From Archilochus colubris (lineage: Eukaryota; Chordata; Aves; Apodiformes; Trochilidae): DNA of 64,000 nt. Each line of letters begins with the position of its first letter. Positions within the stretch are counted from its first letter, which is position 1. Shown here piece by piece: positions 37,154 to 50,600 of this stretch. The stretch covers positions 97,103,115 through 97,167,114 of the forward strand of contig CM041085.1 in the NCBI GenBank assembly GCA_023079485.1, read 5' to 3'. The translations under genes and the position numbers were made by a program. The notes beneath the pieces were generated by a model. The model did not search any database. It had not been told where the DNA came from and saw only the letters and a list, made by a program, of their open reading frames with translations.

Positions 37154-38911
37154 TGTTCTACTCTTCTGAAGTAATTAAAGAGTAGTATAATATTTGCACT
37201 GCAGAGTCCAAGATGTCCTCTAAATTTCTTTGTAACCACAGGTAAACAGCTCTATTTTTTTATCTAGCTACAGAGCAATCTTCAATAAAAAGAAAATAAC
37301 ATTACGACAAAAACCAAACAAACCCAAAAAACTCCACAAACTGATTAAATGTCTATTTCATTTATTTGCATTTCATTCACATAAAGGCTTCATTCTCAGC
37401 CACTGGCATGTCCACTTGAAATATAGCTTCTTTGCTCCCTAGTCATCCAAATTACTGCTTTTACATGCTAGACATTTAGAATCTTTAGATAGTCTTGTTT
37501 TTTGCAATCTTTGCCAAAAAACTAAACTAGGAACCTATAAGCAAGATAGATGCATATGCTAAGAAATGCAGATTAAAGCAAGACAATTTCATTTACACCA
37601 GTGTATAGCAATATTTCAGATTGTCATTTTTGCTGATATTTAAATCCACAATGGTCTCTGCACAAGGCTCATAGTTAATACAATGTGCCTTGATGCCAGC
37701 TATCTTTTGATGCAGGTTTGAAGGAGACTTTTTACCCTTCCCATGTGCACAGATACCTATAAAATTGTCTATGAATTTTTGTATATTTATGATAAATTTG
37801 ACTGCATTGTCAGAAAAAAAAAGTTCATTTTTATTGCTGTTAGGTGATGTAATTTTAAACATGATCTGATTGCCTTCTTATAAAACTTTGTTGTCCTCTG
37901 CTACTTCTCCTTTCTGAGTTTCTCTTTGGATTTGCAGGAACCAATATGTATTTTTTCACATTAATTTGTCATTTGCAAGTGTACATGAGAAAAAAGAGGT
38001 ATTTAAAATGTTTTTGCAGTTAGTATCTGAATAAGACAGCAAATCTGTAAATCTAAATATAAAAATCTATACTTTTCTCTTGTGAATGCAGTAATTAGGG
38101 AAAAAAAAAACCAGAATGAATGAAAACGTATTTTTCCTAAGGCTTATGAATGCTTACAAACATGAAAGCATTCACAAATCAGAAAAAACAACTCTGCCTG
38201 TAATGCTATCTAGACTGCAGATTCAGTTAGGATTTAGTCACCAAGACTGATAAACTATTGGAGTTGTTGTCACTGCCAAATGTCACAAAAAATTTGTTTA
38301 AAGTACTAGCACTGAGATTTTCCCAACTATGCCTTCAGAGCTTTTCCTTGCTTTCTGTCTTCACATTCACTGTATTTTCAAAGGGATGGTTGAACAATGC
38401 CCTGTTTCTGTATTGTAATGCAAAATAGCAATGTACGTGGCACATTACAGATTTCCTGTAAGGCATTATAAGATAATGGGGAGCTTCTAATGAGCTCCAT
38501 TTATCACTGCGAAGTGAAAAATTCACCTACACCACAGGGAGAGAAAATATTAAAGTCTTGCTAAAATACTTTTTTTAAAAAAAGAGAAACCTCAGTTGAT
38601 TTTGAACTCTTGTCTCTAGCAGTAAGAAGAATCAATTACACACTCTATAGAGTCTACAGTTCAAATGCAGAACCAGAGAGAAAGAGACAGCTTAACTCCT
38701 AATAACTTGGTATTTCTACACAGCACAGCATAGAGACAGTGGCTAGCAATCCTGGATATATCTCTTAGGAACCAGCTTTGGGGTTTTTTTCTCCCAAAAG
38801 CTGAATGGTTCATTATAGATATACCCAGAAGCTTCTGAAGGAAAGGAAGGAAATCCTTACTGAAGAAACTCACTACTGAAGGAAAAAGGAAAGAAGTGGG
38901 ACAGATTCTAG
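37154..38911. other. non-coding stretch, nothing recognised
   Basis: AT-rich DNA with poly-A runs near 38100 and 38575 and an 8-bp inverted repeat GAATGCTT/AAGCATTC at 38148-38173. No supported gene or RNA. Confidence 0.6.
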
Positions 38912-39075
38912 TTGGAGGCCAGTGAGGTTGTGGAGTCTCCTTCTCTGGAGACATTCAAAAAATGCCTGGAAACATTCCTGTGCAACTTACAGTAAGTGAC
39001 CCTGCTCTGGCAGGGGGCTTGTACTCAATGATCTTTCTAGGTCTCTTCCAACCCCTAACATTCTGTGATTCTGTG
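38912..39075 (+). mobile_element. CR1 LINE 3' fragment
   Basis: GAGGTTGTGGAGTCTCCTTC, then a GACCCTGCTCTGGCAGGGGG-like segment, TCTCTTCCAACCCCTAACAT and a TTCTGTGATTCTGTGG tail: the standard + strand CR1 3' end. It abuts another CR1 segment directly. Confidence 0.92.
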
Positions 39076-39512
39076 GAAGGGATGTCATCCAGAGGGACCT
39101 TGAAAAGCTTCAGAAATGGGCCCATACAAACCTCCTGAAGTTCAATAAGGTGAGTGCTGGGAACAGAATGGATTGAGAACATACCTGAGGAAAAGGTCTT
39201 GGGGCTTTTGGTTGATGAAAAGCTCAACATGAGATGTCCCAAAAAGCCAGCCGTGTTCTGGACTGCATCAAAAGAGACGTGGCCAGCAGGTTGACAAAAA
39301 TTATTCTATCCTACTCTGCTCTTGTGAGACACCACCTGGAGCACTGTGTCTGGTTCTGGAGTCTCCATCATAATGAGGTGACCATGGCAGAGGAGTTGTT
39401 TGGAACAAGATCATCTTTAGGAGCTTCCCTTCCAACACAAACCATCTGTTGATTCTACTGTTTTATGTTTAATGTCCCTTCCAACTCAAACAGTGCTATG
39501 ATTGGGTGAAAA
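39076..39512 (+). mobile_element. CR1 LINE fragment, internal part plus 3' end, internally deleted
   Basis: It begins in the late reverse-transcriptase region (CATCCAGAGGGACCTTGAAA, TGGGCCCATACAAACCTCCT, GTTGATGAAAAGCTCAACAT, CTGCATCAAAAGAGACGTGG). After CTGGTTCTGGAGTCTCCATC it jumps to a CCCTTCCAACTCAAACAGTG-like 3' end, so several hundred bases are missing. Open frames here on both strands are remnants of the element. Confidence 0.88.
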
Positions 39513-41159
39513 GCAGAAATGCAAATTTAATGTTTAAAAACCTTGGCATCCACTGGAAATCCTGCTCTTGGTCTCACCAAGACTAAGATGTCCTCCTGAA
39601 TAAGTAAAATAAGACAGACTAGCCTGTTGATTCTAATAATTCTTTTCATAATTAATGTTTTATAGTTTTCCAAAATGTAGCTGAAATGGGCACAGGATTT
39701 CCAGTTTACCACATGAGCACGGCCATCAGAAAGTCCTACACTGGTTGTGTAAAGGGGTTTTTAATACTTGCTTATTAAGCCAACATAGTTTATCATTGAT
39801 ATTTACAAAGCATTTCTTTGGAAGAAGTTAAATCTAGACTTCCATGAGACACATAAAACAGGTTTCTATCATGAGCCATCCTTGTCCCTCTCTGTAGATA
39901 TTTAATCAGTAGAGACACATAAGTCATCTGAGCAGACACACATATAATGACATAACACTGGAGTAGTGCCCAGTTTAGGAACCCAACCTTTCTGACCACG
40001 GTCAGCTTGAGTAAGAAATCATTAGTTTCTGATTCCTGGCAGACTAATTGGTGCATATGGAGCTCCATAATATTTTGGCTATATTGATCCTGCCTATGCT
40101 GTATGAATTTCTAACCTAATAATTTTGGAATCCCTGGATTTTGCTCTTTTTAGCTGTGTAGATCTTGCTATTTTCTGCAAAACGTTTGTAGTGGTGGTTA
40201 TTCTACATAGTTTCAGGCAATGATTTTAAGGAGCAAAAATGTAGACATGAGCAAAAAAAGATGCAATGGTGATCAGACAGCTCTAGCAGAATTTCTAGGC
40301 AGCAGTACCTGTGCTTCTACTGCTTCTCCCTTTTATGTGAGTAGTTTTTATTGTGCTGTAGCTCTTAAGTATCAGTGTGAAACCTTGTAATAAATATGAT
40401 ACCTCTTCATATGATTAGCTTATTAATATTTTATTGTATGAAATTGCCATTGAATTGGACAGCATCCTAGTGTGATTGCACAGAAAAAATTCTAAGTATT
40501 GACATAAATTATTATGTTTGCCTAATGAACAGTAGTCAGAAAAAGTAACCACCATCATCATTGTATACGATTCCACACAGCATGGCACAGAGACATGGTC
40601 CTTCATCAAAGAAGTACTGAGCCTAAGAAGGAGATACAGATACTTAAGACAGAAAAAAAGCTGATAGGAGTGCTGTCATTAAAGGGTCTGTTAGGAACTG
40701 GGACAGTTCTAGAGCAGTGCTAAAAAAAAGAAAGAATGAGGAGGATTTCAACTAGTCCCTGTGATTTTCAGTAGATGCCAAGTAAAGAATGCAGTAAACA
40801 AGGAGAGATAGATGTGATTTAGAAGCCAGATATTTTTATGAATGAGCTTGATCATATCACAACAGTTGAAAATGTTGAATATTAAAAAGAAAGAGGAGAA
40901 GGAGAAGCACCTGGAAGAGACTGAGCAGAGGAAGTATGTTATAATAGAGATTTATATTCTCACAAATTGTAGCAATATTGGAATAAAACACAGAAGCAGA
41001 TTCTTTGACCCTTTATGAAAGGGGGAAAAATAATTCATGTAAAAAAGTTTGGTAGCCTTGTTGGAAATAAGTTCAGACAGGCATGTTAATCTACAGATTA
41101 ATTTCTGCTTAATTTTCAAACCAAACTTATCTACAACTCTATTTATCCAGCTCCTAGAG
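39513..41159. other. non-coding stretch, nothing recognised
   Basis: AT-rich sequence with short chance frames on the - strand. No repeat family, splice-supported exon or RNA gene was recognised. Confidence 0.6.
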
Positions 41160-41450
41160 GCAGAGTCATACAATCATTTGGGCTGGAAGGGAGCTCAGTG
41201 TCTCTACTGTAACCTCCTGCTGAAAACAGGATCCACACAAAGTTCAGATGATGTTCCTGAGGGTTTCAGCCAAGCAGGTCTGTAAACCCTGCAATGACAG
41301 GGGCAACATGTTCCACTTTTTCATACTGAACTTTTTTTCCTTACACCTTGTAACTTGGTGGAGAGCTCTGCTTCAGCTTCTCAATAACTTCCACGCAGGT
41401 GTCGCAAGGCTGCTGCCAGGGTCCCCTCAAGGCCATCTCTGCTCCATCAA
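41160..41450 (-). mobile_element. CR1 LINE fragment (diverged)
   Basis: The + strand shows ATCATTTGGGCTGGAAGGGA, an AACCTCCTGCTGAAAACAGG-like segment and CACACAAAGTTCAGATGATG, the reverse complement of a CR1 3' region. Similarity fades after about 41350, so the far edge is approximate. Confidence 0.75.
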
Positions 41451-44104
41451 GGATGCACAAGGCAAGATCCCTCACCCTCTCTTCTTAGACCAAGTGCTCC
41501 ATTCATCTGAGTGTGATTTTGCCTGTTTGTGACTAACAATTGCTGAATAAGGGAGAACAATTCCTTCTCTATTAGCACAGCCCAGGATGCTGTTGTCTGT
41601 AGCTGGAGCCAGAGCTCACTTCTGGCTCAGGCCTGGCTCACTGTTCACAAAATTCATGTGTTTATTCTGACTCACTCCTCCTCCTGTTCACTAAAGATAC
41701 TCCATTGAATAGGATCCAGGGTAGCATCCTGAGATGCTTTATTTGCATCACACATTCAGGTAGAACACAACACATAAACCATTATAGCATGGGATCAACT
41801 ACTCAACCAGTTTCTCACTCAGCTGGTAGCCTCCTAATCCAGAGAGTGATACATGTTTTAGTGCTTGAGCTGCAGATGTGAGAGTCAATGGTTAATGGAC
41901 CTGCCAGAGAGCAACTGACAAGCAGGGAGCAGTGCTCCTCTTGCTGAGAACACTTTGTGTTAAGTGTAAAAAGACAACTGGGAGTTGTAAGTTTTGAGGC
42001 AAATGTGAGTAAAGTAAGCCTCTTCACAGGTCCTAATGATTTCATGGGAGTTCTGATTTCCTGCAGAAGGCCACAAATTGGCCCAGACCAAAGCACCTTA
42101 ATCTTTTTAAGTAACTATCAGCAGCTGTCAATCACTGCAGTCCCTCCATGGGGCTTCTGAGTCATAAAATGGTAAATCGCCAAATATATCTATTTTTTAG
42201 AACTAGTTCCAGTATTTTTCATGTCAACATTGAAATGCAAATGAATGCAAATGTTATTGCAAGTTCTTTTACATTTGAAAACTAAATGAATATATCATGG
42301 GTGTCTTTGTACGTCACGGGAACCACTCTGACTGAGCAGACTGTTAGGGGAAATGTTACTGCCTGAGATTGAGATGCTCTGCTGCTGAGCTCTGACTGAA
42401 AATATGCCTGCATCTGTTGACTGAAGCTGAGACAAAGTCCCTGAAGCCAATACAGGCATTTTCTTCCTTTAGACATTTTCTATTACAGCTGAAATTTCAT
42501 GACATCATGCTGAACAAAAGAAGGGAAAAAAGGCTCTAGTCTTACATACTCAGTTCTAAATCTCTACATCCTAATTTATTTCACTTGCTATTAGAAAAAT
42601 GTTTAAGGCATCTCAATAAAAGCCTTTATTACACTTCTTATCTGTAGAATTTATGGGACCAGAAACTAGAGACAGAAATGGTTTTAATCTAGATCAGATT
42701 TACCTGTGGTGATATTATTATAGGTAGGCTAGGAGTTTAGGAGGGATTTTTGTTCCTGCAATATTTCAAAGTTTTCCTTATTTATAATTTTTCTATAATT
42801 TCTCTAAGTTGATAAGTGTGAGCTACAAGAAAATGTTTACACTCTTGCTTCTCTCAAAGTTAATCTTTGAAAATACAAACTGAGGAAAATGTTTGGTTTT
42901 CCTCTTTCTCCTTCGTATTAAGTTAATATTAATCAAACCTGAGTCACCCAGCATACAGGTCACTAAGACAGTCCAAGGATATGAAGTACTTTAGAAAATA
43001 GATAGGGTATCTCAGAAATGTTTCAAGTTATAGGAATTGTATTATCATTTTGAGTTAGGGTATTTAGTGTCTTCCAAAATGAAATTTAGAATTACAGCTT
43101 AGCTATGTGTCTAGGACTCATTTTGAACAACATACTACTTGTAATGTAATTCAGATAAAAGCTGTATCATATAAATACATATAAGAAAAAATAATAATTA
43201 ATAAGACAAAAAACAGAGTAAGATAAAAAAAGAAATTAATGGAGAGTTAAATTGGGAAAATTCCACAGAATTTTACTTTTTATCAAAATTCTAATATAGC
43301 TCTTTTCTGGACAGATATATTTATGATAACTGCATATCATCCAGTTTAATTACAATACTCATACTTTTACCATGGCTAAAAATATGGAGAACAGATCAAT
43401 ATTATACTGTGAAGTAGATCAGGTATCTTATCAGAGGTAGAAACTATTTAAATTATCTATCCTTTACCTGTGCTATTAATTTTTGTCTTAATAAATGATC
43501 TGCTAAAAATACTACAGACTTCTTAATGATAACAATTTGTATTCAGGTGTCCTTTTGTAACAGAAGACATTCTTTGCATTTTCCAGTAGCTGGAAAGAAG
43601 CATACAAGTAAAATCACTGTGGCTTTATCTGAACATATGGTAGAAATTACATAGCTGCATTTCTCAGGACTATATTTGGTATTCTGGAAATTACATTGCA
43701 CTTGATTTATTAGTAGCATAAAATATGTGAACATGAAATGCTCAGATCTGCAAATGCTTTACTTTGGCTTTGAGGACAACGCACCTAGGTTGACCTTGCT
43801 TAGCTGTGGCTGTGAGCCATGGTTCAAAAGTTAGAATGCTCCAGGGACCTCCATTTATGAAGGTTATCAGTGGAAGTTATAATATGGTGGAAGTCACGAG
43901 TACAGTGTGTCCTTTTGAAAGACAGAATCATTTACAAGGAGAATGGCTGAGTAGACAAGGGGAGGGGAATAAGAAACTACACAATGAGCCAGATGTGTAC
44001 AAGCATTTGCAACTTAGTAATGAAGACATGTAATCAATGAGCTTTTAAAAGCATCAAGAACCAAAAATTCAATGTTCAATACTGTTGTCTAAATGCCTGT
44101 TCAT
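41451..44104. other. non-coding stretch, nothing recognised
   Basis: No exon, repeat family or RNA gene could be supported. Small open frames at 41815-42160 and 42282-42476 overlap on opposite strands and have no recognisable features. Confidence 0.6.
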
Positions 44105-44475
44105 TGTAGCAAGACAAACCTCTCTTAGGTGTAGCAGGACGAAGCTTTCTTAGGGAACGGCACTTCGAAGTCCAACCAGGTGTTCTAGCAGAGACTCACG
44201 AGCAATGCTCTAAGCCTATGGCTCTCAGAGTTGACTGGCCCAGATCAGTGCTGCTGCTCCAAGAGCAACTGACCTCTCTGCTGGCTAGCTCAGGACTGAG
44301 CTCCACCTGTTAGGCCTCACCTTTTATTGGCCCCCTGGTCCTGCTCATGCGCAGTGGGGGCCCACCCTAATTAGGCACAGGTGGGCTTGACACAAGCTCA
44401 TGCTCACCCCTTGGCAATTAGTGGCTGCCTCAATAGTGGCAATTAGAGGCAACCTGGTTGCCTCATTTCACTACA
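44105..44475 (-). mobile_element. solo LTR of an endogenous retrovirus, 371 bp, with target-site duplication
   Basis: The element runs from TGTAGCAAGAC to TTTCACTACA, so its ends are TGTAG...CTACA inverted repeats. It is flanked by GTTCAT on the left and GTTCGT on the right, a 6-bp duplication with one change. On the - strand CCAATAAAAGG lies centrally (about 44321-44331), resembling a TATA/poly-A signal. The first 50 bases are two tandem copies of a 25-bp terminal unit (44105-44129, 44130-44154; four differences). No internal retroviral genes remain. Confidence 0.75.
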
Positions 44476-47401
44476 GTTCGTATCTTGGGCTATTTCCTAA
44501 TTTAAATTTGATCACTGGGATAAATTGCATATAGCTGAACCAGTTGCTTACACCAATACATAAAAATGTTAGAAGGGTATTGGAGTAGCCTGTAAACGGT
44601 GGAAAAAAAATATAGTAAAACTAAAGCAGACACACTCACTGGTAAAATAATGGTACCACATCAACCACACAACAGGGAAAAACAATTTATTTGAAACTGA
44701 TGAGAGTTTTCATTCCTTTTCAGTGGTCACTCAAAGTAATGAAGTAATGTGGGGCTTTTTTTGTTGATGGGTTGGGTATTTTTAAGTATGTTTTTAGTCT
44801 TGACATGTGTTTGCCATTGTACATAGATCTAAGATAACAGAAATCTGACAGTAAATTCAGGAACAGAAAAGACAACTCAACTATTTCTTAGAAACAGGTT
44901 ATAACTAAGTCAAGCTTACTGTGATATTTTTTTAAATTGACACAACCACTTCATCAATGATAAACAATATTGTCAAATAACTTGAAGGAGCTATCAGAAT
45001 TGACAATTTCTGCTACCAGCTTTGCATCTTAATGAACTTTCTGATGATGCAGTTAATTGGTCTTTCAGTGCCTTACTAGAAGTGGCACATTTAGTGTGTG
45101 CTTCTCAGATCTGTCCTGTAAAATGCTGCTGGGAAGGAGGGGGCCATGAGGGACAGGATCCAGGCCAGAAGACAAGAAGCTGATGGCACAAAACACAGCT
45201 GACCTCAATTTAGAAGACTCATATGAGTGCCTGGCAGGTGTCTCTAGGGCTTTCCCCTCCCCTTGGCACCCATCCCCTGTCCCTGTGGCAGGCAGGGCAC
45301 TCCAGGGACCACTGACAGTCCACCAAAGGTAGGACCAAATAGACCTTTGCAGACCAGACTCCCTCATAATGCCCAGCCATGGGATTCAGATTGACAGTAA
45401 TGCTGTCATTTGATGCTTTTACTCAGACCATCATTGTAGCAGTTAGACTCTCACTGCTTATCAGTCATACTGTCAAACTAGAGTACCAGCCAAAGTAGTG
45501 TACTACTTACAGTATCTGTTTTTAGGCCATCAGATCACTGCTTTTAACCTCATTTGTCCACATGTGATGAGCTGGAGCCGTAGGAGGCACATGTGTGGGC
45601 ATCTTTCACAAAACAGTTCATGGAAGTACAAGGAAACTTTCCTTCTGGTTACCTGTGTGCGTGAAAGCAAAACAGGTCATAATCAGAGACACACACTCTC
45701 CACAAATATCCCTGCTTTGCTTCACACAGAGCAAATAATTTAAGAGCTGCAAATAACAATTTATAGAAAAGTAGAGGGAAAATATACCTGTACAACAAAT
45801 ATAAGTTGATGATAACACAAATGGTACTATTTGATAGTATTCATTCTAATGTGAATCTCTTCATACAGAAATATTTTCTCTTTATCTGCATCTCTTCCCT
45901 CCCCTCTTGGCATGCAGCTTCCTTGGTTTCAGAAGCAGTCCGACTGGCACAGCAGGACTAGAGGCACCTTCATGGCTAGAAGGGGTGGAGATTGCAATAA
46001 TGGGAAAAGTTTACTAAAATGGGCCCTCGGGTAGTCTAAGATGCCCAAGAAACAGCTGCTGCTTCCAACAAAACAATTAACAGATATTGCACTGTAAGCA
46101 CTACAGCGCAGCGAAAGTGTGGGATACTTTTCTAGAAGCCTGAAACTAAAAGGAGGAGGTAAGCAAAATTGGGCCTCCTTTCCAAAAACAAATGTCAGTC
46201 AAAGATGTACAAGAAAATTCTTTAGAGATGTTCTCAGTTTGATAACTTTAAAGAGTCTGATAACTTTGATGAGTCTTGCTACACTAGAGAAAATTTTCAT
46301 TTGAAACTTAGCATGAAATGAAAAGGCAGGTGTGGCTGAGGACTTGTGCATATGTTCCTGTCCAGATTAGTGAGCTCCGTGCTGCAGACAAATTCTTAAG
46401 CACTTTGCTGTCTTTCATCAGAGAAATTACTGCCAAACACAGGTCCAGAAAGTGAAGCTGCAGGCTTTATTTGACAGCAGAGCACTCAAAGCTCCAGTGT
46501 GCCATACGCACCTGAAACTTCCTTCACTGCTTTAATACCACTTAGCTTTTAAGGTAGCAAACCTTATTTTCTGACATAATGAGATGGGAAAAGAATGTCT
46601 GGATTCAGGCACTTATTTCCAGATGAGAATGGAACTCTGAATTATTCTCAGTCCTACTATTCTGCTGGAGTAAATACACTATATTTTGCATCAAAAGAGC
46701 ACAAAAGGCTCTCATAAAACTTACATTATCATCTACTTATATAAGTATGTTCTGAAGATGAACAAAGTCCAGATAAAAAATCTAGAGTGTTCTTTGGCTG
46801 TTCCATGTTCTGTTATTTTGATTTAATTTTTGCAGAGCTGAGTAATATCAGGTGCTTTTGACAAAGCAAATTAATTTATTTGTTTGCTTCATTTTCATTG
46901 CTGCATTTACCTTACAATTACTGTGTTCAGTGGAATTGATCCAGCATTTGTGTGCTTTGACAAAGCTGCAGCTGTTTTCAAGAAAAGGAGTTTTTCATGT
47001 CCATGTAAAAAATATTTGTGTACAAGGCAGAAATCAGGGGCTTTCTTAGCACTCACAGGAGAAATGCTAGGCAGTGGATTAGGGTAGAAATGTCATTCTG
47101 CTTGTTCTGCATCTGTGCAAGGTGATGCATCACCTCTGGGGACTGGAGGAGCTGGGTTTGTACTTCAGCTGGGGTCCAGTCTACCTGCTGGAGTTACCCT
47201 GACTGCTCTTAGGGATGGTGCAGTGAGCCTCCCTCACATTCTTATGGCTAAATAGGGTGGCTGCTACTGCTGTCAGAAGAGGGAGCAGCAGTTAGCTAAC
47301 AAGTAGCTTTCCAGGATGGTGCTTACCTGACCATTTCAATTAGTACAAAGAAAGGAGGACAAAGACAGAGTTGTGAAGCTTTGGAGTTTTTTTATTATTT
47401 T
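44476..47401. other. non-coding stretch, nothing recognised
   Basis: Mixed AT-rich DNA. 45100-45330 is somewhat GC-richer without CpG clustering. No supported genes. Confidence 0.6.
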
Positions 47402-47615
47402 CACAGAATCACAGAATGTTTAGGTTGGAAGAGACCTCCAAGATCATCCAGTCCAACCTTTGACCAACACCGCAAGCTAACTACTAAACCATGTCCTTAA
47501 GGACGAGGTCCAAATGCCTTTTAAATGCCTTCTTGCAGGGATGGTGACTCCACCACTGTCCTGGGCAGGCCATTCCAGTGCCTGACAACACTCTCAGTGA
47601 AAAAATATTACCTCC
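47402..47615 (-). mobile_element. CR1 LINE 3' fragment
   Basis: The + strand shows CACAGAATCACAGAATGTTT, then AGGTTGGAAGAGACCTCCAA, a GATCATCCAGTCCAACCTTT-like segment, CACCACTGTCCTGGGCAGGC and CCATTCCAGTGCCTGACAAC: the reverse complement of a CR1 3' end including its terminal repeat. Open frames at 47525-47864 partly derive from it. Confidence 0.93.
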
Positions 47616-50600
47616 AGCATGCTCTAGGCATCAGCATTTCGCAGCTGAAAAGTGGAATACAAAGTGTTTTAACTCCAAAACAGGTAGCACAGACAACACA
47701 CAACAAAACCATGAACTCCTCAAGTGCCTGTGGGGTGATGGGGATGGTGCCACAGGGCAATGATCAGGGGGAGGACCGCACTCTGTGCTCCTCTGCTCTG
47801 GCCCTTTTCCAGCATCGTTTCTGTCACTGAGGCCAGCTCCAGCTTGCTGTGTACAGCCAGACACTCTTTTATCCTCTGCAAATGCTATTTATCTTTCAGT
47901 TTGAATGAGGGCATCATAATGGAATTCTCTTTGATACATCTCTGTAATAGGAATTGCTTGTGCTATGTGTGGTGAACTTGATTTTTACCAATGCTCTTGA
48001 CCTTTTCTGCTGAGAGGAAGTAAATTCACACTGATTCACAATATAGGAAGAAGTCAGTATTAAAATATAAAAGGTTGGAAATACATGGGATTTTCTCTCA
48101 TAAGAAAATATGAACCTGAAATATTGTCCTCTTATTATGTCCAAGCAGAGCAATCAAAACAAACAAAATGAGATGTATTATTCTCAGTGAATATTTTCCA
48201 GCAACCTTCTTGCTATGGCCTAGCACATGCTACAGTACACCAGCAGAGTAGTAGCACAGAAGAAAATTCAGCATTTTTTTTTCTTTTTTTTTAAACATTC
48301 TTATGCTTATAGATGAACCACACATAAATTGCACCATGTTTTCGTGACCTCTTGCACAATTTGTGGATTAATCCTGTGCACAGCAACTTAATGTAACTCA
48401 GAGCTAAACCGTTCAAACTCAGCAGTCAGGTTGCAATACATGCTTTATGCTACAGCACCACCTGCAGTAAGGCCTGGGATATCTCCTAACGTTTATATTT
48501 TATTAGATGTTAAATCTAACAATGGGCTTGAATTTACATTTGTCTGTCAGTTTGTTATATTATTCCAAATGAAGCTCATGTCTAATACTGACTGCTTATT
48601 TTCTGATTAATGGCTGATAACCTTTACTTTCTTGTATGTTCTTGTTTGAAATATGCTTCACTTCCTTCGACTTTATAGGGTAACTTTTCTACTGTTTGAT
48701 TTCATATTATTGTAGTCTATGGTAACTTTTTTTAATTGTAGAAAACATACAAAGTTTTTAGATTATGTCAAATAGTACAAATAAAAGAGAGATCTGAGTT
48801 AAATCCTGAATACATATTTTGTTTCAAGTCCAAGCCTCCTTGCTTCGTCTCTGAAAAGATCTTATCTCTAGAGGGCACTATCACACAAAACACCTTTCAG
48901 TTTCCTGAACCATTTTTAACCTCCCTTTTCCTGTAAATCCTTGTAATTATTCAGTGTCACTGTATATACCTCATCATATCCATTTAAGTTAATTTCCCTG
49001 TATTGAATTTTTTATTACTGAGTTATACAAATTTATACCAATTATTTGAGTATTTTTATGTCACTATGGAATCCAGAGAATCTACCTTAGTATCCAAAAA
49101 TTATTCAAACTTTAAACTTATACTACCTGATCAAAACCAACTTATTTTAAACTTGCAGTTCTTTCATACTAACTATCTAAGTGGTAAAAAAAATAACACA
49201 CAAATCAGATCTGACATTGGGATGTTCATTTTCTTTCTGAACTATTATTAGAACTCTGATTCTACTCTGGGAAGAAAAAAACTTGAAGGAGAAAACAAAA
49301 AAAGGTAAACAAGGAGGGCAGGAGATTTGGGAAATTCTAGGGCAGGAGTTTATAACCTTATTCCCCTATGTGTGAGTAACAGCCTTAGTCTCTAGAATAT
49401 AGCCTCAAATTTGCTGCATGAAAATACATATCATTCAGATGAGCTCAGCTGGCTGCCCAACCAAGATTTTTTCCTGGAAAACTTATTTCATTTAATATTA
49501 TTTTTAATTCTAGCTATTTTTCATATTATATACAATTATGACAGCAAGGTTTTATATTGCAATAATTTTCTTCAGGATAGTAAGATAACATACTCTTGAA
49601 GACTCCTGCTGTAAATGGTTAGTGATTAGCCATCAATACTTACTTTTTAAGAATCTGTAAGATAATTGTTTTAGTGTAGTCTTGCAATTATAGTGTTAAA
49701 TTTTTATCTAAATACTATAAAGTGCTACATTAACTACTTCTAATAGTCTAAACATATTCCCTCAAACCCTTCCTAAGTCAAATCTGTAATCATACAATGC
49801 AAATTTGGTTTACACGGAACATTCTAATAGTTACACAAAATGCTGAGCAATATTAATTGAGTTACAATGCCTTTTGCATCAACAATTTCATGAGATGGCA
49901 TGAGAACTTCATAAAGGAAGTAGAGATCATGTCAACATATGTCAGCTGTTTTAATGAGTATTTTTCTACCTGCCTAATTTCATTGAAAGGCATTAATTAA
50001 TGGGAACGTATTATTTGAAGGACTATGGTTTAGAGGAACTGCAGATGCCTGGAAGTATAGACTGAGGGTAATCCAGGTTAAACAAGTCAATAGGAATTTA
50101 AGTTTTGCAAGGAGAGACCTTTTTTATTCCTTGAAATCCTGCCATAGCAAAATATTTGCTCTGTATTTGTCCAGGATTTCTAGACAACTCTCAACAGAGG
50201 AGGACTTCTGGCCTTAATGTCTGTAGATCAGACGTGCTGACTGTGAATCCTCAGACAATCATCACACTATCAAAATATCCAGTATTATAGATCTGATCCT
50301 GATTTACTGAACATGTGTCACAGCAACATATCTGGATGTATTGGAGTCACTGCAGATTTTAAAAATGAGACTTTACCTGCAGAATATGTCTCATGCCTGC
50401 TGGACCTGTTTGTCTCTGATGTTCTGTGTATAGCACACATGTACTTATGGGCAGTAATTGTAAGCAGAAGTTTGGACTTCTTTTGGTCAGCCATGTGGTC
50501 TTAATATTCCCTTATGGGCAGGAATTATATAAAAACATTACCAGAAGGTTTTTTTGCAAATTCCCAGGAAGCAGCTGCAGTAAGATACACTCCGATGATC

